A stretch of 64,000 nucleotides of DNA from Vasconcelosia minhoensis LEGE 07310 (GTDB taxonomy: Bacteria > Cyanobacteriota > Cyanobacteriia > Phormidesmidales > Phormidesmidaceae): contig NZ_JADEXG010000007.1 in NCBI RefSeq assembly GCF_015207255.1, positions 50,683 through 114,682 on the forward strand, read 5' to 3'. The notes under the pieces were generated by a model. It was not told where the DNA came from, did no database searches, and worked only from the letters and a program-made list of their open reading frames with translations. Position numbers and translations under genes: made by a program. Positions 35,150-43,237 of the stretch are shown here, piece after piece. Position 1 is the stretch's first letter. Each line of letters begins with the position of its first letter.

Positions 35150-37774
35150 TTATGCTTTGATCATCAGCCGTAGGCGATGAATGTGGCCCAGTCTCAAGGA
35201 CTGCTGTGAAACCTGCTCCAGCATCGTCAGGACATGTTCGGGACGCAGCAGATTGCCGTCATTACGGCAGCTGCCGACGTAGTGCAGGACGGTTCCCGAG
35301 TTCAGCAGCCGTTCTCGTAATGATGCGGGCAGCTCCCAATCCGCTGTCGTCAGGTCGGCCACCGCTAGCTCAAACAGCCGCGATCGCAGATCAACCCGCC
35401 GCGACTTACCAGACTTCGTCGTCTGGATCTGGACAATCTCATCGACGGCGAGTACCGCCTGCACCCAGCGCTGCCAGTCAGCTGAGTCTTCGGCCTCAAC
35501 CGCAATCAGATAGGCTGCCTGAGCGAGAGCCTTGGTCGCTGACGGGGTACCGAGCGGAATTTCGTCAGTCTGGTAGAGCGGGATTTCATCCGGTAGCTGA
35601 GCCTGGAGCCGGGATTGGAATTCGCTAGGCGCGATCGCGTCCGTCAGCTCAAAATCAATCAGCTCCCCCGTACTCGTCGCCCCCAGCATCAGCGCATTGG
35701 CTGGGGAAATCCGCGGCCCCGGATGGTAGCCGCCGGTAAAGGCAATGGGCAGCGCCGCCCGCCGCACCGCCCGGTCCAGCAGCCGCACTAGGTCCAGGTG
35801 GCCCAGCAGCGCCATCTCCCCCAGCTTGCCCAATCGCAGCCGCAGCCGCTGTACCCGGGACTGGTCGGGCTGAAAGTGGCCCACAAAGGCCGGGATCGGC
35901 AGCGGCGGTACGACGACATTGTGGCCAAAGTCAGGGCCGCAGATGCCACAGTGGGAGCAGCCTTCAAAGGAGCAGTCGGGAACGGTCGCCGCCGCCAGTG
36001 CCCGCTGCCAGTCGTCGATCAGCCACTGTCGGTCAATCCCCGTATCGATGTGATCCCAAGGCAGCGGCTGAGTCAGTGACTCGGATTCGTCCGTTGGGCT
36101 GAGGGCGTCCGCCTGGTGATATTTCCAGCTCAGCCCGGCAGCCGCGATCGCTTCCGTCCAAGCAGCAAAGGCCCGATCCAGGCTCTCCCACCAGGCATCC
36201 ATCCCCGCCCCCAGCTCCCAGGCCCGGCGAATTACAGCCGATAAGCTGCGATCGCCCCGACCGACAAAATTCTCCATCGCCGAAATGCGGACATCGGTAA
36301 AGTTGACCTTGACCCCGCGCAAGCGGCGACATTCGGCCTTGAGCAATACCTGCTTACGCTCAAACTCCGCCGTCGAAACACGGTGCCACTGAAAGGGCGT
36401 ATGCGGCTTGGGGGTAAAGTTGGAAATGGTGATATTGAACCCCAGCGGTCGCCGCCCCTTGAGGCTGCACTCCCGCCGCAGCCAGCGCACGGTTTCCGCA
36501 ATGCCGACCACATCGACGTCGGTTTCGCCCGGCAGGCCGATCATAAAGTAGAGCTTCACCCGATCCCAGCCCTGCTCGTAGGCGGTCTTCACGCCCCGCA
36601 GCAGCTCCTCATTGGTCAGCCCTTTGTTGATGATGTCGCGCAGGCGCTGCGTCCCGGCTTCCGGCGCAAAGGTCAGCCCCGTCTGACGCAGGCCGCCGAC
36701 GATATGGGCAATATTTTCATCAAACCGATCGACCCGCTGGCTGGGCAGCGACAGGTTGATATTTTCGTCCCGCAGCCGATTTTTGATCTCGACCCCGACG
36801 GCGGGCAGGGCCAGGTAGTCAGAGCAGCTCAGGGACAGCAGCGAAAACTCGCTATAGCCCGTCGCCCGCATCCCCCGCTCGATGGTATCAATCACCTTGG
36901 TCGGTTCGACGTCGCGGGCGGGTCGAGTCAGCATCCCCGGCTGACAAAACCGACAGCCCCGAGTGCAGCCGCGCCGAATCTCTACCGTCAGCCGGTCGTG
37001 GACGGTTTCCACATAGGGAACCAGGCCGATCGAATATTCGGGCATCGGTGGCGCCACCCGCCGCAGGATGCGGGCCGGCACGTCAGGCCGATGGGGATGC
37101 ACCGAGCCGTCCGGGGCCGGGTCGTAGAACCGCGGCACATAGACGCCGGGGACCTGGGCCAGATCGAGTAGCAGCGCTTCGCGGCTCAGCCCCGCCGCCT
37201 TGCCTTCCTCCATCACCAGGCCAATCTCAGGCAGCAGCTCTTCCCCATCGCCCAGGGCAATGAAGTCAAAAAAGTCGGCGTAGGGCTCAGGGTTGGAAGT
37301 CGCGGTCTGCCCGCCAGCAAAGACAATGGGCCAGCTGCCGTCACTGACATCCCAGGCCCCGGCGGCATCGCGGTCCTGCCAGGTGAGCGGAATTCCGGCC
37401 AGCGAGAGCATCTCTAAGATGTTCGTTGCACCCAGCTCGTAGCTTAGGCTAAAGCCCAGAACATCGAACTCAGTTAGGCTACGGCGCGATTCGACCGCAA
37501 ACAGCGGTGTCTGGGTCTGGCGCAGCTTCTGGGCCAAGTCTGGGGCGGGCAGATAGGCGCGATCGCAGAGCTGTCGCGGCTGGGCGTTCAAAATGCTGTA
37601 AAGAATGATGTGCCCCAAGTTGGAAGCACCCACTTCATAGATTTCGGGATAGGTCAGCACCCAGCGCATCTGGGCCGCTGACCAGGGCTTGTGAACAGCC
37701 CCTAGCTCATTGCCCAGATAGCGGGCCGGACGAGAGATCTCCGGCGTCAGAAGGTCGTTAACCGCAATAGCCAC
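35150..37774 (-). CDS. TIGR03960 family B12-binding-like radical SAM protein with DUF2344 domain
   Basis: The 874-residue protein joins an N-terminal B12-binding-like part (about 1-200, with VLTYPEIYEVGASNLGH), a radical SAM core with the cluster motif CTRGCRFCQPG near residue 280 (Cys-x3-Cys-x2-Cys), and a C-terminal TIGR03936/DUF2344 domain (from about 650, LRLRLGKLGEMALLGHLDL). This fused form is common in cyanobacteria; the reaction is not established. A Cys-rich motif CSHCGICGPDFGHN lies before the last domain. I chose the GTG at 37774 because family members begin VAIAVNDLLTPEI; an upstream start at 37822 adds 16 unrelated residues. Confidence 0.9.
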   Translation of the reverse strand: MAIAVNDLLTPEISRPARYLGNELGAVHKPWSAAQMRWVLTYPEIYEVGASNLGHIILYSILNAQPRQLCDRAYLPAPDLAQKLRQTQTPLFAVESRRSLTEFDVLGFSLSYELGATNILEMLSLAGIPLTWQDRDAAGAWDVSDGSWPIVFAGGQTATSNPEPYADFFDFIALGDGEELLPEIGLVMEEGKAAGLSREALLLDLAQVPGVYVPRFYDPAPDGSVHPHRPDVPARILRRVAPPMPEYSIGLVPYVETVHDRLTVEIRRGCTRGCRFCQPGMLTRPARDVEPTKVIDTIERGMRATGYSEFSLLSLSCSDYLALPAVGVEIKNRLRDENINLSLPSQRVDRFDENIAHIVGGLRQTGLTFAPEAGTQRLRDIINKGLTNEELLRGVKTAYEQGWDRVKLYFMIGLPGETDVDVVGIAETVRWLRRECSLKGRRPLGFNITISNFTPKPHTPFQWHRVSTAEFERKQVLLKAECRRLRGVKVNFTDVRISAMENFVGRGDRSLSAVIRRAWELGAGMDAWWESLDRAFAAWTEAIAAAGLSWKYHQADALSPTDESESLTQPLPWDHIDTGIDRQWLIDDWQRALAAATVPDCSFEGCSHCGICGPDFGHNVVVPPLPIPAFVGHFQPDQSRVQRLRLRLGKLGEMALLGHLDLVRLLDRAVRRAALPIAFTGGYHPGPRISPANALMLGATSTGELIDFELTDAIAPSEFQSRLQAQLPDEIPLYQTDEIPLGTPSATKALAQAAYLIAVEAEDSADWQRWVQAVLAVDEIVQIQTTKSGKSRRVDLRSRLFELAVADLTTADWELPASLRERLLNSGTVLHYVGSCRNDGNLLRPEHVLTMLEQVSQQSLRLGHIHRLRLMIKA

Positions 37775-37804
37775 TTTAGAACCGCGATAGATAATATATC
37801 TTCC

Positions 37805-37836
37805 AACTATAGCGAGTCCCAACTACAGCGAGTCTA
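37805..37836. repeat. imperfect 16-base tandem repeat
   Basis: AACTATAGCGAGTCCC (37805-37820) is followed by AACTACAGCGAGTCTA, with three differences, immediately upstream of the radical SAM gene. Confidence 0.75.
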
Positions 37837-37847
37837 GTGGCCCTGGA

Positions 37848-37909
37848 ATTGAGTCGGCATAGAGACTCAATCGACCTGAGCCGCTTCTGCGAAAAGGCTC
37901 AGGTCGATT
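37848..37909 (-). terminator. two overlapping hairpins downstream of the STAS gene
   Basis: A perfect 14-base stem (37869-37882 with 37896-37909, arm AATCGACCTGAGCC) shares its outer bases with a second 8-base stem, ATTGAGTC (37848-37855) with GACTCAAT (37864-37871). The two cannot form together, as in a terminator/antiterminator pair. It lies about 97 bases beyond the STAS stop on the minus strand. Confidence 0.55.
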
Positions 37910-38005
37910 AAATAAGCTCTGGACATTGCGTCCAGAGGAACAGTGCTTAGAGACCAGGCAGATCAGCAGTCGCGTCAGCCTGGTCGCCTAGCCGCAGACC
38001 CGCTG

Positions 38006-38335
38006 TTAGGCCGCAGCCACCTGTGGGCTAGCAGCGCTCTCCAACAGGGTAAAGATGCGGTCGAGCTGAGTCAGCTCAAACACAATCTGAATCGAGGGCG
38101 GAACCGAACAAATGCTCAGGCGCTTGCGCAGCATCTGCGCCGTATTAAGAGCAGACATCAGGCACACCAGACCCGCATTGTCGAGGGACTCAACCTGGCT
38201 CATGTCAACCCTGAGTTCAAGCGCATGCTCGGCTGAGATAGCTGAAATGAGCTGCTGCTGAAACTGAGATGCGCTTTTGGCATCCAGTGCGCCAGCCGGT
38301 CGAATAACGGTAATAGATGAATTTAGGATCTGCAT
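38006..38335 (-). CDS. STAS domain protein (anti-sigma factor antagonist-like)
   Basis: The 109-residue protein is a single STAS domain: ITVIRPAGALDAKSASQFQQQL at the start and VDMSQVESLDNAGLVCLMSAL near residue 50. The phosphorylatable Ser of SpoIIAA-like proteins normally lies in DxSxVxxxDSxG; here the matching residue is Asn (LDNAGL), so control by phosphorylation is doubtful. No anti-sigma kinase is close. Upstream (38336-38915) is a long AT-rich gap. Confidence 0.88.
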   Translation of the reverse strand: MQILNSSITVIRPAGALDAKSASQFQQQLISAISAEHALELRVDMSQVESLDNAGLVCLMSALNTAQMLRKRLSICSVPPSIQIVFELTQLDRIFTLLESAASPQVAAA

Positions 38336-38915
38336 AGCCTCACTTCTCCTGATCAGCTTTAACGAGATTGAAAACTTCTAAGCGCTCTCCAGTAAACTTG
38401 AAGTTAGTCTTTTGGCCTTTGAGTTGCACAGGCGATAACAGTCTGTTTGTCGAAACTTAACTGGAATTGTAGCTTGTTTAAAGTTTTCAGTAAGTATTTA
38501 AATTAAGGCGTAGCCAAGACTACCAATTCATTCCCAATTCCCGAGCTTTAAGGCTGAAAGCCTAGCTGAGTCAGGGATGAGGGCGCTACGCTAAGACTTA
38601 ACCCAAGCATTAAAAACTCCATCTGAAGCGCTGAAACCCCTAAACCGCAGTCACTTCTAAGAATCATCAAGATAGCAAAATCCTATTATAAGTTCTGTTT
38701 ATGCAATAGATATATCTGTGTCGATTGGACGAACACCATTGCAAACTCAAGCAATTGCACCTTTTTAGAAACCAGCAATCTTCCCACAGATAGAAATGGA
38801 TTTTGTACTTTGCGGCACAATCAGCAGGCTCAATCAAGTCAACTCACAGGATCGTTTAGAGGTCAAATTAAGCTCGATTCATCGAGCCTTGCTCAACGCT
38901 GGCAGCAGTAAGGGG
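38336..38915. other. 580-base AT-rich gap
   Basis: Apart from the terminator at 38872-38887 and a small hairpin AGGCTGAAAGCCT near 38553-38565, I find no gene. The DNA is low in GC and has CTATTATAAG near 38684 as a possible promoter element. Confidence 0.45.
38872..38887 (-). terminator. terminator of the 38916-39341 gene
   Basis: GCTCGAT and ATCGAGC pair around TC; on the minus strand the stem is followed by TTAATTT. It begins 29 bases after the stop codon. Confidence 0.75.
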
Positions 38916-39341
38916 TCATAGCTTCGAGCTGGGCGCAGCTGAGATCGATTGAAAGCTCTCTGCGTGGGTACGCCAGAAACTGCTGACAAAGAGATTGAAC
39001 GGGCGAAGATTCAGACGCTGCTCTGACGCCGGATGCAGCTTGAGATGGACTAGCAGGGAAAAGCAATCGACATCAATGGCAATTTGAAACAGTTCGGCAG
39101 GCCAGATTAGGTCGGGAGCATCACAGAGGTCGTAAAGCTCAAGCGGTGAACCCTCTAGGGACACAACCGCCGTTGTAATCGCCTGCTGCCGCATCCCTGG
39201 GGCGTCAGAGAGGCCTTTAACCAGCAGCATTGGCCGTGCCCAGCAGAGGTGACGCGCTTCAGTGACCTGAATCGCCTCAGCGTACAGCCGGGCATCGCCA
39301 TGCTCTAAGTACAAAATCTGGGACGGGAGAATATGAGACAT
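38916..39341 (-). CDS. conserved cyanobacterial hypothetical protein
   Basis: The 141-residue protein contains ILYLEHGDARLYAEAIQV, RHLCWARPMLLV and PLELYDLCDAPDLIWPAELF, which look like a compact beta-rich domain seen in short cyanobacterial proteins. It has no membrane segment or signal. The function is unknown to me. Its terminator (38872-38887) and single-gene setting suggest its own transcript. Confidence 0.75.
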   Translation of the reverse strand: MSHILPSQILYLEHGDARLYAEAIQVTEARHLCWARPMLLVKGLSDAPGMRQQAITTAVVSLEGSPLELYDLCDAPDLIWPAELFQIAIDVDCFSLLVHLKLHPASEQRLNLRPFNLFVSSFWRTHAESFQSISAAPSSKL

Positions 39342-39401
39342 TTAAATCAGTATCTACACAAATCTTATTAAATCACTCATTTAGTGAAATGAGGGGAAGA
39401 A

Positions 39402-39590
39402 ATGTCTGATTTGCCACGATTTAAGGTTTTTTGTAGAATTGAGCCCCCGATGGCAGCTCGTTTATTAATTTTTGATGAAAACCTTAACTTGACTTTCGGT
39501 CCTACAGGTTCAGTTGGTTTTCCAAAAAGGCGTTCTAGGTGGACTCAGCGCGCGCTGAGGAAACGGGCTATTATGTTTGGGAGCGGATAA
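39402..39590 (+). CDS. possible small protein of 62 residues
   Basis: The ATG at 39402 has GAGGGGAAG seven to ten bases upstream, a good ribosome site. The product MSDLPRFKVFCRIEPPM... ends in a very basic KRRSRWTQRALRKR stretch. I see no family. Codons near the end overlap a 16-base palindrome. It may be a chance frame in a region between hypothetical and clpS genes. Confidence 0.3.
   Translation: MSDLPRFKVFCRIEPPMAARLLIFDENLNLTFGPTGSVGFPKRRSRWTQRALRKRAIMFGSG
39544..39559. repeat. perfect 16-base palindrome
   Basis: CTCAGCGCGCGCTGAG is its own reverse complement. It lies about 130 bases before clpS and could be a binding site or a weak hairpin. Confidence 0.8.
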
Positions 39591-39686
39591 GCGGGTCTAA
39601 GCAGAGCAGCGACTCAGCCATCCGATCATGACTTTGACGAATTTTATAGATAACCCTAGACCATAAACTTTAGGGAAAGTACGGGT

Positions 39687-39974
39687 ATGTCTGTCGAAAC
39701 CATTGAAAAACCGTCAGTTTCAACGACTCGTAAGCTAGCACCGCGATATCGGGTCCTACTCCACAATGACGAATTTAACAGCATGGAATATGTGGTTGAA
39801 TGCCTCGTCAAGACCGTACCCGGCCTGACTGCACCCCAGGCCGTTGACATTATGATGCAGGCCCACAACGCAGGGGTGGCGCTAGTGATTATCTGTGAGC
39901 TAGAGCATGCTGAGTTTTACTGCGAAAGTCTGCGATCGCTGGGACTCACCAGCACCATCGAGCCCGACGAATAG
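39687..39974 (+). CDS. clpS: ATP-dependent Clp protease adaptor ClpS
   Basis: The 95-residue adaptor delivers N-degron substrates to ClpC/ClpAP. The core YRVLLHNDEFNSMEYVVECL near residue 30 matches the ClpS signature LxNDDxTPMxFVVxxL, and HNAGVALVIICELEHAEF covers the amino-terminal residue-binding pocket. It is 14 bases before the CPBP protease gene in the same direction. Confidence 0.93.
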   Translation: MSVETIEKPSVSTTRKLAPRYRVLLHNDEFNSMEYVVECLVKTVPGLTAPQAVDIMMQAHNAGVALVIICELEHAEFYCESLRSLGLTSTIEPDE

Positions 39975-39988
39975 CGACGGTTGAGGCG

Positions 39989-40849
39989 ATGAAACCAGCC
40001 TGCCGCTGGGTCGCGCGCCAAACCGCTGGGCTGCGAATTCTCTTCTTTCTCCTGCTGCTTCTCGTCATTTGGGCACCCGCAGCGCTGCTGCTGACCCAGC
40101 TAGGTCGAGCCCTAGGCCTTCAGGCAGTGACCGAAATCGCGGTCTACGGGCTGCTATATCTGGAGTTTGTGGCCCTGCTCAGGGTTTGGGGGCACCGGGT
40201 CTATGGCTGGCGGCGCCCGCTTCGGCGTTGCGGCCTGAGCTGGTGCTGGGGAATGGGTCTAGACTTTCTGCAAGCGCTCGTGATTGGCCTTTTCAGCGTT
40301 TTCGGGCTGTTTGGCCTGGAGGCGCTGCTGGGCTGGGCTAGTAGTCCTGGCCTGACAGTGGCGATCGCATCCATAGCCTTAGAAGGGCTGCTGGTGGGGC
40401 TGGGCGTTGGGCTGACAGAAGAGCTTTTATTTCGCGGCTGGCTGCTGACCGAGCTGGAGGCGGACTATGGCCCGACGATGGCACTATTGGTCAGCAGCGC
40501 TATATTTGCCACCGCTCACTTCATTAAGCCGCTGTCCGACATTCTGGCCACGCTGCCGCAGTTTTTGGGCCTGGCGCTGCTGGGGCTAGCGCTAGTCTGG
40601 GCGAGACGTACCCCTTCCCACAGCGGCCCACAGCCCAGGGCCGGGCTAGGCTATCCGATTGGCCTGCATGCGGGTTTGGTATGGGGCTACTACATCGTCA
40701 GCGTGGGCCAGCTTAGCCGATCAACCGGTCGTGCACCCGACTGGCTCACCGGCATCGACGGTAATCCCTTGGCTGGGCTGCTGGGGCTGCTGGTGATGGG
40801 GCTGATTGCCTGGCGGTTTGCCCGGGTTGCCTATCCCAAATCAGGTTGA
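39989..40849 (+). CDS. CPBP family intramembrane glutamic endopeptidase
   Basis: The 286-residue membrane protein has about seven to eight helices and the CAAX-protease/bacteriocin-processing (ABI) motifs: EELLFRGWLL near residue 150 (EExxxR), FATAHF near 173 and GLHAGLVWGY near 225. These Glu/His residues form the catalytic site. It is probably cotranscribed with clpS (14-base gap) and is convergent with argF, seven bases away. The substrate is unknown. Confidence 0.9.
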   Translation: MKPACRWVARQTAGLRILFFLLLLLVIWAPAALLLTQLGRALGLQAVTEIAVYGLLYLEFVALLRVWGHRVYGWRRPLRRCGLSWCWGMGLDFLQALVIGLFSVFGLFGLEALLGWASSPGLTVAIASIALEGLLVGLGVGLTEELLFRGWLLTELEADYGPTMALLVSSAIFATAHFIKPLSDILATLPQFLGLALLGLALVWARRTPSHSGPQPRAGLGYPIGLHAGLVWGYYIVSVGQLSRSTGRAPDWLTGIDGNPLAGLLGLLVMGLIAWRFARVAYPKSG

Positions 40850-40856
40850 GATATTG

Positions 40857-41777
40857 CTAAACCGCTCCCAAAACGGCGGCCAGTAGAGCTTTCTGGGCAT
40901 GCATCCGGTTTTCTGCCTGGTCCCAGATCCGGGACTGGCGGCCTTCCATCACCGCCTCGGTAATCTCTTCGCCGCGATGGGCTGGCAGGCAGTGCAGCAC
41001 GATTGCCTCAGGGTCGGCTAGGCCCAGGATAGATGAATTGATTTGAAAGGGCTGAAAAATCGGGATCCGATTTTCAGCCGAGTCCTCCTGTCCCATACTG
41101 GCCCAAACGTCGGTGTAGAGGGCCTGAGCCCCCTGAGCGGCGGCTTGGGGATCGCGAGTAATCGTGACTTCGCTGCGATCGCGGCTCAGCTCTCTAGCCC
41201 GCTCAACAACTGCCGGGCTGGGCTCATAGCCCGCCGGTGTCGCCACTCGGATATTTATCCCGATCAGGGCGCAGCCCAGCATCAGGGAATGGGCAACATT
41301 GTTGCCGTCCCCCAGATAAGTCAGGGTTAGTCCGGCGCAGGTGCCAAAGGCTTCCTGCACCGTTAGCAGGTCAGCGAGGATCTGGCAGGGATGCTCCAGG
41401 TCAGTCAGGGCATTGATGACCGGAATTTCGGCATGTTGGGCAAACTCCTCAATTTCGCTCTGGGCGTAGGTCCGAATGGCAAGAACGTCCACATAGCGGT
41501 CGAGCACCCGGGCCGTATCTGCCGTCGGTTCGCCTCGCCCAATCTGGGTCATGTTGGCATTGAGGTCGATCACCTGACCGCTGAGCTGATACATAGCCAC
41601 CGAAAAGCTGACCCGAGTTCGAGTTGAGGCTTTATTGAAGATCAGCCCCAGGACCTGATTGGGGCATTGGGGAGTCAGCTTGCCGGCCTTCAGCCGAGCG
41701 GATAGGTCAATCAGATCGGTTAGCTCAGTCTGACTGAGGTCGGCCAAGCTGAGGAGGTCTCGCCCTTGGAATGACAT
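40857..41777 (-). CDS. argF: ornithine carbamoyltransferase
   Basis: The 306-residue enzyme makes citrulline from ornithine and carbamoyl phosphate. The carbamoyl phosphate loop STRTRVSF (near residue 54), the HPCQ motif (near 132) and the ornithine-binding HCLPAHRGEEI (near 270) are intact. The start MSFQGRDLLSLADLSQ matches the family. It is divergent from the methyltransferase gene, sharing a promoter region of 169 bases. Confidence 0.95.
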   Translation of the reverse strand: MSFQGRDLLSLADLSQTELTDLIDLSARLKAGKLTPQCPNQVLGLIFNKASTRTRVSFSVAMYQLSGQVIDLNANMTQIGRGEPTADTARVLDRYVDVLAIRTYAQSEIEEFAQHAEIPVINALTDLEHPCQILADLLTVQEAFGTCAGLTLTYLGDGNNVAHSLMLGCALIGINIRVATPAGYEPSPAVVERARELSRDRSEVTITRDPQAAAQGAQALYTDVWASMGQEDSAENRIPIFQPFQINSSILGLADPEAIVLHCLPAHRGEEITEAVMEGRQSRIWDQAENRMHAQKALLAAVLGAV

Positions 41778-41946
41778 GATCCACGTCCTTAACGCTTTGA
41801 AGTTAAAACGCTACCAGATCTGAAGGCCACGGGGAGTAGTGGAATGAGCATTGGCTGAGCTGTTCCTGCATCAGGACAGGACAACCCTTTATAAAACAGG
41901 GGGCTTGAGGCACAATCTTTACAAAGGGTTAATAAAGGGATTGCCA

Positions 41947-42564
41947 ATGAGGCTTTATAGCCAGATTGTGTTTCCACGACTGCTCGACTGGTCGATGTCG
42001 TCTGAGTCTATGCAGGTCTATCGCCAAGAGCTGCTCGCGGGCGTAACCGGAAACGTTCTAGAAATTGGCTTTGGCACCGGCCTCAATATGCCCTACTATC
42101 CTCACACCGTCAGCCATTTGACGGTCGTTGATCCCAACCCGGGTATGAAGCCAATCGCGCGTAGGCGAACTGAGGATTCGACGATCCCAGTCGAATTTCA
42201 GCTGCTTAGCGGCGAATCGCTGCCCATGCCCGATGGCGTTTACGACAGCGTCGTGAGCACCTGGACGCTGTGCAGCATTCCCGACATCGAGCAGGCTCTG
42301 GCGGAAATTCATCGCGTGCTGAAGCCCGGGGGTCGATTTTTTTTTATCGAGCACGGCCTAAGTGATGAGGCCAAAATCCAGACCTGGCAGCACCGGCTAA
42401 CACCGATCCAAAAAGTGGTTGCCGATGGCTGTCACCTGAATCGGTCGATGGCTAAGCTAATCGGCCAGTTTTTTGATCAGCTTGAGGTTGACCAGTTTTA
42501 CGCCCGGGGGCTACCGAAGGTCGTCGGCTATTTTTACAAGGGGATCGCAGTCAAGTCATCCTAG
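41947..42564 (+). CDS. class I SAM-dependent methyltransferase
   Basis: The 205-residue protein (from ATG 41947; a longer frame starts at 41851) has SAM motif I NVLEIGFGTGLNMPYYP near residue 32, LTVVDPNPGMKPIARRR (motif II) and VVSTWTLCSIPDIEQALAEIHRVLKPGGRFFFIEHG (post-motif region, shown in parts). This resembles phospholipid or small-molecule N-methyltransferases. The upstream start adds residues unlike the family. It ends seven bases before a convergent hypothetical gene. Confidence 0.85.
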   Translation: MRLYSQIVFPRLLDWSMSSESMQVYRQELLAGVTGNVLEIGFGTGLNMPYYPHTVSHLTVVDPNPGMKPIARRRTEDSTIPVEFQLLSGESLPMPDGVYDSVVSTWTLCSIPDIEQALAEIHRVLKPGGRFFFIEHGLSDEAKIQTWQHRLTPIQKVVADGCHLNRSMAKLIGQFFDQLEVDQFYARGLPKVVGYFYKGIAVKSS

Positions 42565-42570
42565 CAGACG

Positions 42571-43050
42571 CTACTGCTTGGGCAAATTTAGCGCCGCATC
42601 TAGTGTTTCTCGGGCGACTTCGGCTTCGGACTTGGCATCGCGGTAGCGCAGATTTGCCTGAGCAAAGGTCTTCAGGGTTTTAAATCCGCTTTTGAGCTCG
42701 TCTATCTGGGCTTCGCTGATTGGCTCATCGGTAAATAGCAGATCGACTAGGTTACGAACCTGGATTGCTTCTTCTCGGGACCCCTGAACCTTGACTTTGA
42801 GATTGGCCAGGTTGCTGAGCACCTGCACCGCCTCGACGATCTGATCGTCGGCAGCAGAGGGTTCGGTCTTGGGCTCCTTCACTTCAATAAATTCCTTGGG
42901 ACTAAAGCCATCACTCAGATCTGTGGCTAGTTTACCGTCATCCATCATCTCCATCAGCTTATCCATCGCCTTTTCGCGAGCTTTGCTGGAATCTTTACCC
43001 GAGACGGGAATGAGCACCTCGGGGTTTTGAGCAAGCGTATACTGAACCAT
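42571..43050 (-). CDS. conserved-looking hypothetical protein
   Basis: I do not recognise this 159-residue protein. It is soluble, highly charged and helical: KAREKAMDKLMEMMDDGKL near residue 25, then ADDQIVEAVQVLSNLANLKVKVQGS and a C-terminal helix ending EVARETLDAALNL. There is no signal or membrane segment. The composition is normal for a real protein. It stands alone. Confidence 0.72.
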   Translation of the reverse strand: MVQYTLAQNPEVLIPVSGKDSSKAREKAMDKLMEMMDDGKLATDLSDGFSPKEFIEVKEPKTEPSAADDQIVEAVQVLSNLANLKVKVQGSREEAIQVRNLVDLLFTDEPISEAQIDELKSGFKTLKTFAQANLRYRDAKSEAEVARETLDAALNLPKQ

Positions 43051-43237
43051 GGCTTAACCAGTATATTTGTACTGCAAAATTATACCGTAAATGCTCAATT
43101 CAAACATTGGCTTAATTAGCAGCATAGCGGCCTACTGGCAGATTTAGAGAAACTATTTGCGCTATATTTCGCGCTATCGCATAATGGGGGCGCTTTTAGG
43201 GATTCCAATCAAGTAAGGTTAGCTGTATTTAAGCGGT

